Made by a program: the position numbers and the translations under genes
In this document: in pieces, positions 9,440 to 18,131 of the stretch
Layout: every line of letters begins with the position of its first letter
How positions within the stretch are numbered: the first letter of the stretch is position 1
The notes under the pieces: generated by a model
The model's database searches: none
The model's input: the letters and a program-made list of their open reading frames with translations, nothing else
What the model was told of the DNA's origin: nothing
From: Terrimonas_A sp051954695
GTDB lineage: Bacteria > Bacteroidota > Bacteroidia > Chitinophagales > Chitinophagaceae
Direction of reading: 5' to 3'
NCBI GenBank assembly: GCA_051954695.1
Contig: JBQCHL010000028.1
Coordinates: 310,001-374,000, forward strand
Length of the DNA stretch: 64,000 nucleotides

Positions 9440-10085
9440 AATCAAAGTGGCGCTGGTAGATGATCATGTGTTGCTGCGCAAAGGACTGGCAGCCCTGGTA
9501 AACAGCTTTGACGATTTTACCGTGGTATTTGAAGCTGACAATGGGCAGGATATGCAGCAGAAAATAAAAACTGATAATTTGCCCGACCTGGTGCTGCTCG
9601 ATATCAATATGCCTAAAATGGATGGGTATGCTTCTGCTCAATGGCTGAAACAAACTTATCCGCTGATCAAAGTAATGGCTCTTTCGATGTATGATAATGA
9701 GAATGCCGTGATCCGCATGTTCAAAGCCGGGGCCAGGGGTTATATTCTTAAAGATTGTGAACCACCGGAATTAAAAAAGGCTTTGCTGTCTGTAATGGAA
9801 AAAGGATATTTCTATTCAGAACTGGTAACCGGTAAACTGATCCATTCCATCAATAAGCTGGAAGATGATGCGGATATCCGCAATATTGTTCAACTGAACG
9901 ATAAGGAGATACAGTTCCTTAAATTGGCCTGCACTGAACTTACTTACAAAGAAATTGCAGAGCAGATGTATCTCAGTCCGCGTACTATTGATGGCTACCG
10001 GGATGCATTGTTCGAAAAGCTGCAGATCAAAACCAGGGTAGGCCTGGTAATGTATGCCATAAAAAATGGGTTCGTACAGGTTTAA
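9423..10085 (+). CDS. NarL/FixJ-type response regulator, cassette 1
   Basis: A 220-residue regulator: receiver domain with acidic pair VDDH, phosphoacceptor Asp near residue 60 in LLDINMPKMDG, and conserved Lys in YILKDCE, then a LuxR-type helix-turn-helix (TYKEIAEQMYLSPRTIDGYR). It is the expected partner of the kinase at 8621. The start at 9423 (MTSSNRIKVALVDDH) is preferred over 9408 because the receiver domain begins directly after it. The gene overlaps the kinase end. Targets are unknown; the paralogous regulator is at 39358. Confidence 0.92.
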   Translation: MTSSNRIKVALVDDHVLLRKGLAALVNSFDDFTVVFEADNGQDMQQKIKTDNLPDLVLLDINMPKMDGYASAQWLKQTYPLIKVMALSMYDNENAVIRMFKAGARGYILKDCEPPELKKALLSVMEKGYFYSELVTGKLIHSINKLEDDADIRNIVQLNDKEIQFLKLACTELTYKEIAEQMYLSPRTIDGYRDALFEKLQIKTRVGLVMYAIKNGFVQV

Positions 10086-10102
10086 GACCCGGCGAACCCA
10101 TT
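10061..10102 (-). terminator. Terminator for the persulfide dioxygenase gene
   Basis: Read on the minus strand: a 10-bp stem AATGGGTTCG / CGAACCCATT followed by a run of T (A run at 10061-10066 on the plus strand). It overlaps the 3' end of the convergent response-regulator gene and could serve both directions. Confidence 0.6.
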
Positions 10103-10116
10103 ATCTGTATATTATC

Positions 10117-11526
10117 TTAATTCAGTACACTGGTTTCTTTTACGATCTCTGCTTTCTCCTGTTCTTTTATTTTTCCCCATCCACCAACTACATTGCGGAG
10201 ATTATGAATGCCCTGGCGTTTAAGCATCGAAGCTGCGATAACGCTGCGGTATCCTCCTGCACAATGAACATAGAGATTATGACGGTCTTCGATATTGGCC
10301 ATGCTGCCCGGGTCAGGGAGATCGCTTAAAGGAATATTTAGCGCATCTTTCAAATGACCGTCTGCATATTCTGCAGGTTTACGCACGTCAACAACAATAA
10401 GGTTATTATCAAACGGAATGTCCATCATCAACTCATCTGCTTCCACATCAATGATGAGATCGGATTTTTCACCACTGTTCTTCCATGCTTCATAGCCGCC
10501 ATCGAGATAGCCCTGCACTTTATCCAATCCCACACGGGCAAGGCGTACAATGCTTTCTTTTTCTTTACCGGGTTCGGCTATCAGCAGCATTGGGACATCA
10601 AAAGGAAGCAGGCTGCCGGCCCATTCTGCAAAGCGCCCATCGAGCCCGATGCTGATGGAGCCGGGGACAAAGCCTTGTGTGAAAATGCTGGAAGGGCGTG
10701 TATCGAGAATGATCGTGTCTTCTGTTGTCAGCTCTTTGAATTGTGCAATGCTGAGGGGCTTTAATGCTTTTTGCATCACTTCGTCCAGGCTGTCGTAACC
10801 TTCTTTGTTGATGCGGGCATTGATCGGAAAATATTGTGGCGGTGGTGGAATGCCGTCTGTTACAGCCTTAATGAATTCGTCTTTACTGGCTGCTTTCAAT
10901 GCATAGTTGAATTGTTTTTCCTCGCCTACGGTGCTGTGTGTGTCGGGGCCGAGGTTCTTTCCGCAGGAGCTGCCGGGGCCATGGGCAGGATATACGATCA
11001 CATCATCTGCCAGCGGAACGATTTTTTGCTGAAGGCTGTCATACAGCATTCCGGCCAGGTCGTTGGTCGTGATCTCCGCACCTTTTTGGGCAAGATCGGG
11101 ACGGCCTACATCTCCAACAAAAAGTGTGTCGCCGGTGAAAATGCAATAGTCTTTTCCTGATTCATCCTGCAGTAAATAGCAGGTTGATTCGAGTGTGTGG
11201 CCGGGTGTATGGAGCACTTTCAGATTAAGCTGCCCGATCTTAAATACATCGCCGTCTTTAGCGATCTGGGCCTGAAAGCCGGTAACTGTTTGAGGGCCAT
11301 AAACAATGGGGGCGCCTGTGGCTTTGCTGAGATCGAGGTGGCCGCTCACAAAATCTGCATGAAAATGCGTTTCAAAAATGTATTTGATGGTGGCTTTCCG
11401 TTCATTGGCCAGGTCGAGATAAACATCGATATCCCTGAGCGGATCAATGATGGCAGCCTCACCATTGCTTTCAATATAATAAGCTGCCTCACTGAGACAG
11501 CCGGTATATAATTGTTTGATGAACAT
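10117..11526 (-). CDS. ETHE1-like metallo-beta-lactamase fold persulfide dioxygenase with two rhodanese domains
   Basis: The 469-residue protein has an N-terminal metallo-beta-lactamase domain with metal motif THFHADFVSGH (His54, His56, Asp58, His63) of the ETHE1/Blh persulfide dioxygenase type. Two rhodanese domains follow. The first (ILDTRPSSIFTQGFVPGSIS) lacks the active-site Cys loop, and the second carries the Cys in HCAGGYRS. This is the layout of CstB/Blh-like enzymes that detoxify sulfide and persulfide to sulfite and thiosulfate in the cytoplasm. An ArsR-family regulator lies just upstream in the same direction, as with BigR and Blh, but a terminator-like hairpin separates them. Confidence 0.88.
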   Translation of the reverse strand: MFIKQLYTGCLSEAAYYIESNGEAAIIDPLRDIDVYLDLANERKATIKYIFETHFHADFVSGHLDLSKATGAPIVYGPQTVTGFQAQIAKDGDVFKIGQLNLKVLHTPGHTLESTCYLLQDESGKDYCIFTGDTLFVGDVGRPDLAQKGAEITTNDLAGMLYDSLQQKIVPLADDVIVYPAHGPGSSCGKNLGPDTHSTVGEEKQFNYALKAASKDEFIKAVTDGIPPPPQYFPINARINKEGYDSLDEVMQKALKPLSIAQFKELTTEDTIILDTRPSSIFTQGFVPGSISIGLDGRFAEWAGSLLPFDVPMLLIAEPGKEKESIVRLARVGLDKVQGYLDGGYEAWKNSGEKSDLIIDVEADELMMDIPFDNNLIVVDVRKPAEYADGHLKDALNIPLSDLPDPGSMANIEDRHNLYVHCAGGYRSVIAASMLKRQGIHNLRNVVGGWGKIKEQEKAEIVKETSVLN

Positions 11527-11567
11527 AAAAAGGATAAATTATAAATATAAAGGTACTTTATTCAACT

Positions 11568-11592
11568 AAAAAAGGAAGCCGTTGGCTTCCTT
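11568..11592 (-). terminator. Hairpin terminator after the ArsR gene
   Basis: On the minus strand a 9-bp perfect stem AAGGAAGCC / GGCTTCCTT with a 3-base loop runs into TTTT. It lies between the ArsR stop and the dioxygenase start, so the dioxygenase probably has its own promoter or depends on readthrough. Confidence 0.75.
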
Positions 11593-11612
11593 CCTAGCAG
11601 AGATACCAATAA

Positions 11613-11951
11613 TTAGTTCAACAAGGATTCGACAAATTGGTTCAACTCCTCAATACGGTTGGTATTTATCGTGTAGTAGATAAATTTTCCATCCCGTTCG
11701 GTATTCACAAAACCGGCCTTGCGCAAAATTGCAAGGTGTTGGGAGGCCACAGATTGCTCAAGCCTTAATTTCACATAAATCTCTGTCACGGTGATTCTTC
11801 CCTGCTCATCAATCAGCTTCAATATCTGCTGGCGGAGCTTATGATTAATGGCCCTCAGAACAAGAGACGCCTTCTTCACGTTCAACAAGTCCACTTTCAG
11901 TGTATTGTTGCTGTCGGGAGCTGTGTTCAATGTAAGCATGTAGTTGTTCAT
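11613..11951 (-). CDS. ArsR-family winged-helix transcriptional regulator
   Basis: A 112-residue winged-helix protein with the ArsR-type DNA-binding region (VTEIYVKLRLEQSVASQHLA) and the wing segment DGKFIYYTIN. Position next to a persulfide dioxygenase suggests a sulfide- or redox-responsive role like BigR or SqrR. However, the protein contains no Cys at all, so it cannot use the two-Cys persulfide switch of those regulators and lacks a CxCxxC-type metal site. How it would sense its signal is open. The 98 bases upstream include palindromic TAACCGGTTA around 11955-11964, a possible operator. Confidence 0.85.
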   Translation of the reverse strand: MNNYMLTLNTAPDSNNTLKVDLLNVKKASLVLRAINHKLRQQILKLIDEQGRITVTEIYVKLRLEQSVASQHLAILRKAGFVNTERDGKFIYYTINTNRIEELNQFVESLLN

Positions 11952-12049
11952 AGTTATAACCGGTTAAAAAATCTAAACTGCAAAGTTAGCCATCAATCAC
12001 TTTTTTCTGAAAACAAAATTGTTAAGAAGTACAATTTTTTTGTAAGTGA

Positions 12050-12715
12050 TTAGTGAGCAGGGGAGTAGAACTCCTTCACGTAAAGCGGTTCGGTATAGGC
12101 AAGGTTTGCAAAGCGTTTCTCAAGGAAATATTGGCCTGCTAAATGCACCATGTCTTCGGCAGTAGCGATCTTTTCGCTGAAGGATGCATTGGGGTGTGAA
12201 AGAACTGGTTTCAGCTTTTTGCTGCCATTGCCGGAAAAGATCATTCTGTGTCCGGCGAGTAATTGCGCAAAATTTGTACCATCCAGGATCATGGCGCACG
12301 GTGCCATCACTTCTTTTAACTCACTATTATACACTGCAGTGAATACTTCCATCCGCCGGGCATCGATCATCGGGCAAAGCAATGCATCATCCCCTTTTTC
12401 TGTAGTGCTGAAAGCCATCATCTCCAGTGTATTGATGGCAATCAATGGAATGTTCAATGCAAAACAAATTCCCTTTGCAGCCGATAAGCCCACTCTCAAC
12501 CCGGTGTATGAACCCGGCCCGATCGCAACGGCAACTGCTTCCAGCTCATTCATCCCCAGGTTCATATCAGCCATCAATTGCCGGATGCTGGTATGCAGCC
12601 AGCCTGGCTGATCCTTTTGCCGGTTATTCAATGCCGGGTGCAGCACTGCTGAATCGCGGGCAAGGCACACTGAAGCGCCCTCCACAGATGTGTCAATATG
12701 CAATATGAGTGCCAT
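12050..12715 (-). CDS. tsaB: tRNA threonylcarbamoyladenosine biosynthesis protein TsaB
   Basis: A 221-residue ASKHA-fold protein of the TsaB (YeaZ) family, which scaffolds TsaD and TsaE in forming t6A37 on ANN-decoding tRNAs. Typical segments are LILHIDTSVEGASVCLA at the N-terminus and AIGPGSYTGLRVGLSAAKG, the family signature. The length is normal. The gene is 2 bases downstream of a degenerate HCDH-like gene on the same strand, so they are probably co-transcribed, although no functional link is known. Confidence 0.93.
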   Translation of the reverse strand: MALILHIDTSVEGASVCLARDSAVLHPALNNRQKDQPGWLHTSIRQLMADMNLGMNELEAVAVAIGPGSYTGLRVGLSAAKGICFALNIPLIAINTLEMMAFSTTEKGDDALLCPMIDARRMEVFTAVYNSELKEVMAPCAMILDGTNFAQLLAGHRMIFSGNGSKKLKPVLSHPNASFSEKIATAEDMVHLAGQYFLEKRFANLAYTEPLYVKEFYSPAH

Positions 12716-12717
12716 TA

Positions 12718-13353
12718 TTATATCAAAACCTTTTTTTCCAATAATTTACAGGGAGCGTAACGGGATTCTTCCTTTTCCAACCCCGCCAGCAAAGAATAAA
12801 CGGCTGCAAGGCCAATCTTTTCCGACCACTCAAAGGGCCCGAACGGATAATTGGTGCCCAGCTTCATTGCCGTATCAATTTCCTGTTCTGTACTGATATT
12901 TTCCTCCAGTGCAAAAAATGCCTCATTGATGATGGATGCCACTACTCTTGCAGTAAGAAAGCCGCTGATATCAGGAACCCATTCTGTTTTTCTGCCTAAT
13001 AAAACAAATAACTCCTCCGCTTTGTTCCTGCTGCTTTCATTAACTGCCGCCGCTTCCACTAAAGGACGTTTCAAAAAACCAGGCCAGCCATTGATGCGTA
13101 CAAAATCTGCATTAATATCTGCGAGCGTAGGTACTACTGCATTTATAACAATCAGCGGAGATCCAAGACCATTCAGCCAGTTTATCCGTTCTCCTGTATT
13201 ATCAAACAACAAATCGATGCAGGCATCTGGTGCAGCATTGCCCTGGTAGTCGCCAGGATGCTGAATGAAGTTGAAATGAACGGTACCATCCCCAGGCGAG
13301 CCGGCCAGTAATTCTTCACGAAGCGCATCATTTGTGATCACCAGTACCTGCAT
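12718..13353 (-). CDS. 3-hydroxyacyl-CoA dehydrogenase C-domain protein, probably non-catalytic
   Basis: The C-terminal third matches the 3-hydroxyacyl-CoA dehydrogenase C-terminal domain (SGFLTARVVASIINEAFFAL, NYPFGPFEWSEKIG). The N-terminal part (MQVLVITNDALREEL) has no GxGxxG dinucleotide motif and no catalytic HFFNP segment, so NAD-dependent dehydrogenase activity is unlikely. At 211 residues it is shorter than full enzymes (about 290). The start at 13353 is preferred over 13380 because TTTGCA of a likely promoter lies between them. It precedes tsaB with a 2-base gap. Related short proteins occur beside tsaB in Bacteroidota, as far as I recall; the role is unknown. Confidence 0.75.
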   Translation of the reverse strand: MQVLVITNDALREELLAGSPGDGTVHFNFIQHPGDYQGNAAPDACIDLLFDNTGERINWLNGLGSPLIVINAVVPTLADINADFVRINGWPGFLKRPLVEAAAVNESSRNKAEELFVLLGRKTEWVPDISGFLTARVVASIINEAFFALEENISTEQEIDTAMKLGTNYPFGPFEWSEKIGLAAVYSLLAGLEKEESRYAPCKLLEKKVLI

Positions 13354-13420
13354 AGACAAATTTTTGCAAAGAAAGTGCATAAAGCTATATTCGCTGATCT
13401 AAATTTTAAAAGCAACGGGA

Positions 13421-13801
13421 ATGGATAAGATCATCATTAATACGCCAGATGCACCTGCTCCGATCGGCCCATACAATCAGGCGATCATGACCGGTGATAC
13501 TTTATACCTCTCAGGCCAGGTTTGTATTAACCCGGCTACAGGTGAACTGGACAATAAAGACGTGCAGGCAGAAACGCATCGCTCCATGCAAAACCTGAAA
13601 GCTGTTTTGCAGGCTGCAGGAATGAGTTTCAAACACGTGGTGAAAACAACCATTTTCATTACCGACATGAAGAAGTTTGGAGAGATCAATGAGGTGTATG
13701 GAAAATATTTTGAAGGGGATTATCCTGCCCGCGAAACTGTGCAGGTTGCCGCATTGCCCAAGTTTGTGAATGTGGAGATCAGCATGATCGCCGTTAAATA
13801 A
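13421..13801 (+). CDS. ridA: RidA family enamine/imine deaminase
   Basis: A 126-residue protein of the RidA (YjgF/YER057c/UK114) family, which hydrolyses reactive enamines and imines made by PLP enzymes. The N-terminal PDAPAPIGPYNQAI, LYLSGQVCINPATGEL, and the C-terminal PARETVQVAALPKFVNVEIS with the catalytic Arg are all present. The length is typical of the trimeric cytosolic enzyme. It is divergent from the HCDH-like gene and 3 bases upstream of a metallophosphoesterase gene. Confidence 0.95.
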   Translation: MDKIIINTPDAPAPIGPYNQAIMTGDTLYLSGQVCINPATGELDNKDVQAETHRSMQNLKAVLQAAGMSFKHVVKTTIFITDMKKFGEINEVYGKYFEGDYPARETVQVAALPKFVNVEISMIAVK

Positions 13802-13804
13802 CCA

Positions 13805-14899
13805 ATGCGCCGGATCCTAAGGTATATACTGTTAAAACCTGTTCTCTGGGCCACACAAAAATTTTCTTCCCGGCCTCAGCGCGATAGGATATTCAAGGCG
13901 TTGGATAAGTTGTACCAGGATACGTTAGCACGTTCCGGCAAGAAAGGACTGATAGTTCCTTATGAACTGAACAGCGGTAAATTCATCATTTTTTCAGACC
14001 AGCATAAAGGCGCACGCGATGGCGCCGATGATTTCATGATGGCAGAGCCCAATTATCTTGCGGCACTGGCACATTATGAACAGGAAGGGTATTTTTTTAT
14101 TTCGCTGGGTGATAGTGAAGAGCTATGGGAGAACAGCCTGATGAAGGTGAAAAAATATAATCAGGCAACATTTGAAGCCGAAAAGAAATTTGTTGAGCGT
14201 GATGCTTTCGTAAAAGTGATCGGCAATCATGACCTCTACTGGGGCAATGATCCTTTTGCCTGGTGGCAGCTAAAGCATATTTATGGAAAGGAGATCAAGA
14301 TATACGAAGGGCTGGTGCTTTCTACTGAAATAGGAGCCGGGCCTTTCAATATTTTCTGTACACATGGCCACCAGGGCGATGCACAAAGCGATGGCAACTG
14401 GTTCAGCAAATTCTTTGTTGCCCGGATCTGGGCTCCATTCCAGGCTTATTTGCGAATCAATTCCAATACAGCGGCCTACGACAATGAAAAGAAAACTCTG
14501 CATAATGAGATCATGTATGAATGGTCTTCCTCTCAAAAAGATACACTGCTGATAACCGGCCACACTCATCAGCCGGTATTCGAATCCCTCACGCATATTG
14601 AACGGCTTTACAAGCAATTCCAGGCTGCTGAAATCAATAAAGACAAGGACGTTATCGCTTCCCTGTATGCAGAAATACGCAGGCGCGAAAAGGAGTTCAC
14701 GTCCGTAGCTGTAGATTATCAAACCATGCGGCCATCTTATTTCAATAGCGGCTGCTGCTGTTTTATTGACGGAGACATTACCGGCATTGAAATTTCGGAT
14801 GCCAGCATCCGGCTGATAAAATGGACAAAGAAAGACGGAACTCCGGAAAGGGAATTGCTGGAGGAAATTAGCCTGGAAGAGTTAGCGAAGAGGCTGTGA
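13805..14899 (+). CDS. Calcineurin-type metallophosphoesterase
   Basis: A 364-residue two-metal phosphoesterase. Motifs run in the expected order: FIIFSDQHKGARDGADDF, SLGDSEELWEN (GD), VIGNHDLYWG (GNHD), FCTHGHQGD and ITGHTHQP (GHTH). The distant C-terminal part ends in acidic residues. The substrate is not predictable from sequence; the family includes UDP-diacylglucosamine hydrolase-like and nucleotide-acting enzymes. It starts 3 bases after ridA, which suggests co-transcription. Confidence 0.88.
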   Translation: MRRILRYILLKPVLWATQKFSSRPQRDRIFKALDKLYQDTLARSGKKGLIVPYELNSGKFIIFSDQHKGARDGADDFMMAEPNYLAALAHYEQEGYFFISLGDSEELWENSLMKVKKYNQATFEAEKKFVERDAFVKVIGNHDLYWGNDPFAWWQLKHIYGKEIKIYEGLVLSTEIGAGPFNIFCTHGHQGDAQSDGNWFSKFFVARIWAPFQAYLRINSNTAAYDNEKKTLHNEIMYEWSSSQKDTLLITGHTHQPVFESLTHIERLYKQFQAAEINKDKDVIASLYAEIRRREKEFTSVAVDYQTMRPSYFNSGCCCFIDGDITGIEISDASIRLIKWTKKDGTPERELLEEISLEELAKRL

Positions 14900-14916
14900 G
14901 CCCATCCAGCTATCAA

Positions 14917-15447
14917 CTAAGCCATCGCCGGTTTAGGTTTATTGCGTTTCAAAGCTACAGCAGAAATAATCGTCACAATCAACCCGATAATGAAGACCGT
15001 TGCTGTCATTATCAGGAAAAGCATGACCGGATTGTTGAACACGGCTGCTTCGCTTTCAAATTTCTTAAGCACTTCGTCAAGTTTTTCGGGTGATGTTGTT
15101 TTTTTCAATTCTGCTGCATAGTAATCCTGGTATTTCTTTAGCCAGGTAGGATTGATCACTTGTGTGTACAGCAGATCAAAGATCCCAAAGGCAATAGCAG
15201 GCACCACGGAGATCAATGCGCCTGTTTTAAGCCCCTGGCCAAAACTAAGATGGCCTCCATTCACCTGGTCGCGGTAATGCCGGATGCCCAGGAAAACGAA
15301 GAACATAGACAGGAACATGGTGAGATAGCCAGCTACTTCACTGACATTATAACTGGCATTGGGAAAAATAAAGAAGAAGTGAATGGCACTGAGCACAACG
15401 ATGGCCAGGGTGCCATAAAGCCCGTAACGTAAAGCGGTTGGTTTCAT
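14917..15447 (-). CDS. DUF4199 family membrane protein
   Basis: A 176-residue protein with four hydrophobic helices and the arrangement of DUF4199: helix 1 ALRYGLYGTLAIVVLSAIHF, helix 2 VAGYLTMFLSMFFVFLGIRH, then GGHLSFGQGLKTGALISVV, a soluble loop and a last helix. The function is unknown. The start at 15447 (MKPTALRYG) is preferred over 15480. It lies downstream of a short membrane-anchored LuxR-type regulator on the same strand, a pairing seen in other Bacteroidota as far as I recall. Confidence 0.88.
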   Translation of the reverse strand: MKPTALRYGLYGTLAIVVLSAIHFFFIFPNASYNVSEVAGYLTMFLSMFFVFLGIRHYRDQVNGGHLSFGQGLKTGALISVVPAIAFGIFDLLYTQVINPTWLKKYQDYYAAELKKTTSPEKLDEVLKKFESEAAVFNNPVMLFLIMTATVFIIGLIVTIISAVALKRNKPKPAMA

Positions 15448-15556
15448 ATTAAAAGTTTTCAGGAAAATTAGATTCTTCAATCCTTCAACCTCTCATACCA
15501 AAGTACCAAATCCCTCCTTCTTTAGTAGGAAACACCTCCTCCTTTCCTGCAAATGC

Positions 15557-15994
15557 TCAGGAACTCACCATTTTAAGTTTTTTAGCGATGGAAACAGCCT
15601 GGGTCCGGCGCTTAGCATCCAACTTGAAAAGTATATTGGAAACATGGGTCTTGATCGTGCTTTCAGACAGGAATAATGCCGCCGCGATCTCCTGGTTGCT
15701 GAGTCCCTGTGCCATTTTTTCCAGCACTTCATGCTCGCGCTGGGTAAGCCCATGCTTTTTAATGGCTTCATGGTCCAGTTGCCCTTCCTGCACAGCAGAC
15801 GCTGCGGGTGGCGGTACAGATTGCCCCTGTCCCCTGGTATTAAAATATAGCCCGACAAAAAAGAAGATCAATGCGGCAACCGCCACAATCACTTCCAGCC
15901 TCACATTTCCCTGCAAAAAATTCACTTCTGCAATGCGGAAAAAAATGAGCAGGCAAAGGATCAATAAACCAAAGCCAAGAATGACGGTGCGCAT
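15557..15994 (-). CDS. Membrane-anchored LuxR-type transcriptional regulator
   Basis: A 145-residue protein with two N-terminal membrane helices (ILGFGLLILCLLIFFRI and VIVAVAALIFFFVGLYF), a short linker and a C-terminal LuxR/GerE helix-turn-helix (LTQREHEVLEKMAQGLSNQE, LFLSESTIKTHVSNIL). It has no receiver domain. It may tie transcription to a membrane state together with the DUF4199 protein encoded next to it. An alternative ATG at 16009 would add five residues. Confidence 0.85.
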   Translation of the reverse strand: MRTVILGFGLLILCLLIFFRIAEVNFLQGNVRLEVIVAVAALIFFFVGLYFNTRGQGQSVPPPAASAVQEGQLDHEAIKKHGLTQREHEVLEKMAQGLSNQEIAAALFLSESTIKTHVSNILFKLDAKRRTQAVSIAKKLKMVSS

Positions 15995-16055
15995 GATGTA
16001 ATATAGCAATTAGTTGGGAGCCGGTCCCGATCCAGGAACGGCTCCCAACTCAGGA

Positions 16056-18017
16056 TCAGAATGCTTTCTTCCACTTGTTATTCTCCCGATTCCAATCCGG
16101 CAATTTCTTATCAGGATCAAGAACAACTTCTTTGATCTCAGTGGTGCTTGGCACGCCAAGTGTATACAGCGCACCACGCTGCCAGATCTCTACAGGAAGG
16201 TCCATCCGGTATTCCTTGCCATTGGTTTCTTTGATCACGATGGTAACAGGCATCGGCATTTTTTCCAGGTTTTCCAGGGTGATCTCGGCGCCTTTGGCAG
16301 GATCATTTTTTACATACTTCACTTCTTTTACTGATTGGTCCAGTCTCCAGGTATTCAATACCCAGGAGCGCCAGAACCAGTCCAGGCTTTCACCTGCCAC
16401 GTTTTCCATAGAATGGAAAAAATCCCAGGGAGTGGGGTGTTTGAAAGCCCAGCGCTGAACGTATTCGCGGAAGGCGCGGTCAAAACGTTCAGGCCCCAGC
16501 ACAACGTCTCTCAATGCATGCAACATTTGAGAGGGTTTCATATAAGCGGCAATACCGAGATTGTCTTGCTGGATAGCATCAGGCACAGTATAAAGCCCGT
16601 CCATTTTATCGCCAAACGTATATTTTATCATGAATGGTGATGTAGGATCATTGAAAAAGCTTTTGTCTTTGAACTCACCATTATGGAATGCATCTGTTGA
16701 AAGATCGTTGATGAATGTATTGAACCCTTCATCCATCCATGCATATTTCCGTTCATTGCTGCCAACGATCATGGGGAACCATGTATGGCCGAATTCATGA
16801 TCGGTTACACCCCATAAACCTGCACCTACAGATGTATAACTGCAGAAAACAATACCGGGATATTCCATGCCACCTACAATACCTGCAACATTGGTAGCAG
16901 CGGGATAAGGAAATGCAAACCATTTTTCTGAATAGTGTTCAATAGAAGCTTTTACCATTTCGGTGGAGCGGCGCCAGTCATTTCCTTTTTTGTCTTTCAT
17001 GCTTTCTACTGGATAAGCACTTATTGCTAATGATTTTTTCCCATCAGGAAGATTGATGCGCGCAGCATCCAGCACAAATGCACGGGAAGCACCCCAGGCA
17101 ACATCACGCGCATTCAGGATCCTGAATTTCCAGGTGGAGCTGTTTTTTTTGGGTTGAGCGTTCTTATCATTGATATCTTTATCACTGCGGATAGTGATAG
17201 TTTTATCACTTGCCTTCGCTTCATTGTATCTTTTCAGTTGCTCGCTCGTAAAGCATTCATGCGGATTCAGCAATTCTCCTGAGCCTACCACGATCATATT
17301 GGCCGGTGCTGTAACGGCATATTCAATATCTCCGTATTCAAGGTAAAATTCACCGGCTCCAAGGTAAGGCAGCACGTTCCAGCCCTGGATATCATCGTAC
17401 ACGCAAAGGCGGGGAAACCACTGTGCTGTTTCATAGATCCAGCCGTTCTGTGTGTTCAATCTTCCCATCCTGTCTGTACCGTATTGCGGGATATCAAATT
17501 CAAAAGGGATCGAAAGTTTGATCTTACCACCGGCAGATTTCAATGCTTCCTGCAGCCAAACCTGCATGCGTGTATCAGTGATGTTGTATTGTGCAGTATA
17601 TTTTTTTCCATTGTATTCCACGGCTATGGATTTGATCACGTCTCCCTGTGTGAATTCTCCGTTGGCCCAGCGACCGCCAGCCTCGGTAGTAGTAGCGGAA
17701 GCACGGGAATCCTTTTTATAAATGTTCTGATCAAGTTGTAACCAGAGGAATTTCAGGTTGTCAGGACTGTTATTGGTATAGTTGATCTCCACTTCGCCAC
17801 TTAAACGGTGATTGGTTGTGTCAAGAGTGCAATTGATCTTATAATCCGCACGGTTTTGCCAGTATTTCGGACCTGGTTCGCCACTGGCACTGCGGAATTC
17901 ATTACCTGGATAAGGATAGAACTGCGGATTGAAAGCTTCTTTGGCATCATAATTTGATTGGGCAAAAGCAAGCACCGTATTCAGGGATACAGAAATTAAC
18001 AGAATAAATTTCCTCAT
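16056..18017 (-). CDS. M1 family (aminopeptidase-type) zinc metallopeptidase, secreted
   Basis: A 653-residue protein with signal peptide MRKFILLISVSLNTVLAFAQ. The gluzincin motif HEFGHTWFPMIVG lies near residues 405-417, with the downstream zinc-ligand Glu in WMDEGFNTF. The exopeptidase motif, GAMEN in classical M1 enzymes, is GGMEY here. The N-terminal beta-sandwich domain with NYTNNSPDNLKFLWLQLDQN is typical of the Bacteroidota periplasmic M1 branch. It probably trims peptides in the periplasm. It sits alone between convergent or unrelated genes. Confidence 0.92.
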   Translation of the reverse strand: MRKFILLISVSLNTVLAFAQSNYDAKEAFNPQFYPYPGNEFRSASGEPGPKYWQNRADYKINCTLDTTNHRLSGEVEINYTNNSPDNLKFLWLQLDQNIYKKDSRASATTTEAGGRWANGEFTQGDVIKSIAVEYNGKKYTAQYNITDTRMQVWLQEALKSAGGKIKLSIPFEFDIPQYGTDRMGRLNTQNGWIYETAQWFPRLCVYDDIQGWNVLPYLGAGEFYLEYGDIEYAVTAPANMIVVGSGELLNPHECFTSEQLKRYNEAKASDKTITIRSDKDINDKNAQPKKNSSTWKFRILNARDVAWGASRAFVLDAARINLPDGKKSLAISAYPVESMKDKKGNDWRRSTEMVKASIEHYSEKWFAFPYPAATNVAGIVGGMEYPGIVFCSYTSVGAGLWGVTDHEFGHTWFPMIVGSNERKYAWMDEGFNTFINDLSTDAFHNGEFKDKSFFNDPTSPFMIKYTFGDKMDGLYTVPDAIQQDNLGIAAYMKPSQMLHALRDVVLGPERFDRAFREYVQRWAFKHPTPWDFFHSMENVAGESLDWFWRSWVLNTWRLDQSVKEVKYVKNDPAKGAEITLENLEKMPMPVTIVIKETNGKEYRMDLPVEIWQRGALYTLGVPSTTEIKEVVLDPDKKLPDWNRENNKWKKAF

Positions 18018-18131
18018 GATGAAGTGTAGGTTTTTAAAAAGAAACGGAATCTAAAATAAAGAAAAGGCCAGTAAACTACCAGCCATTAACAGAGTATTTC
18101 GATGTATTTGAAAAAAATTGGATAAGTGGTA

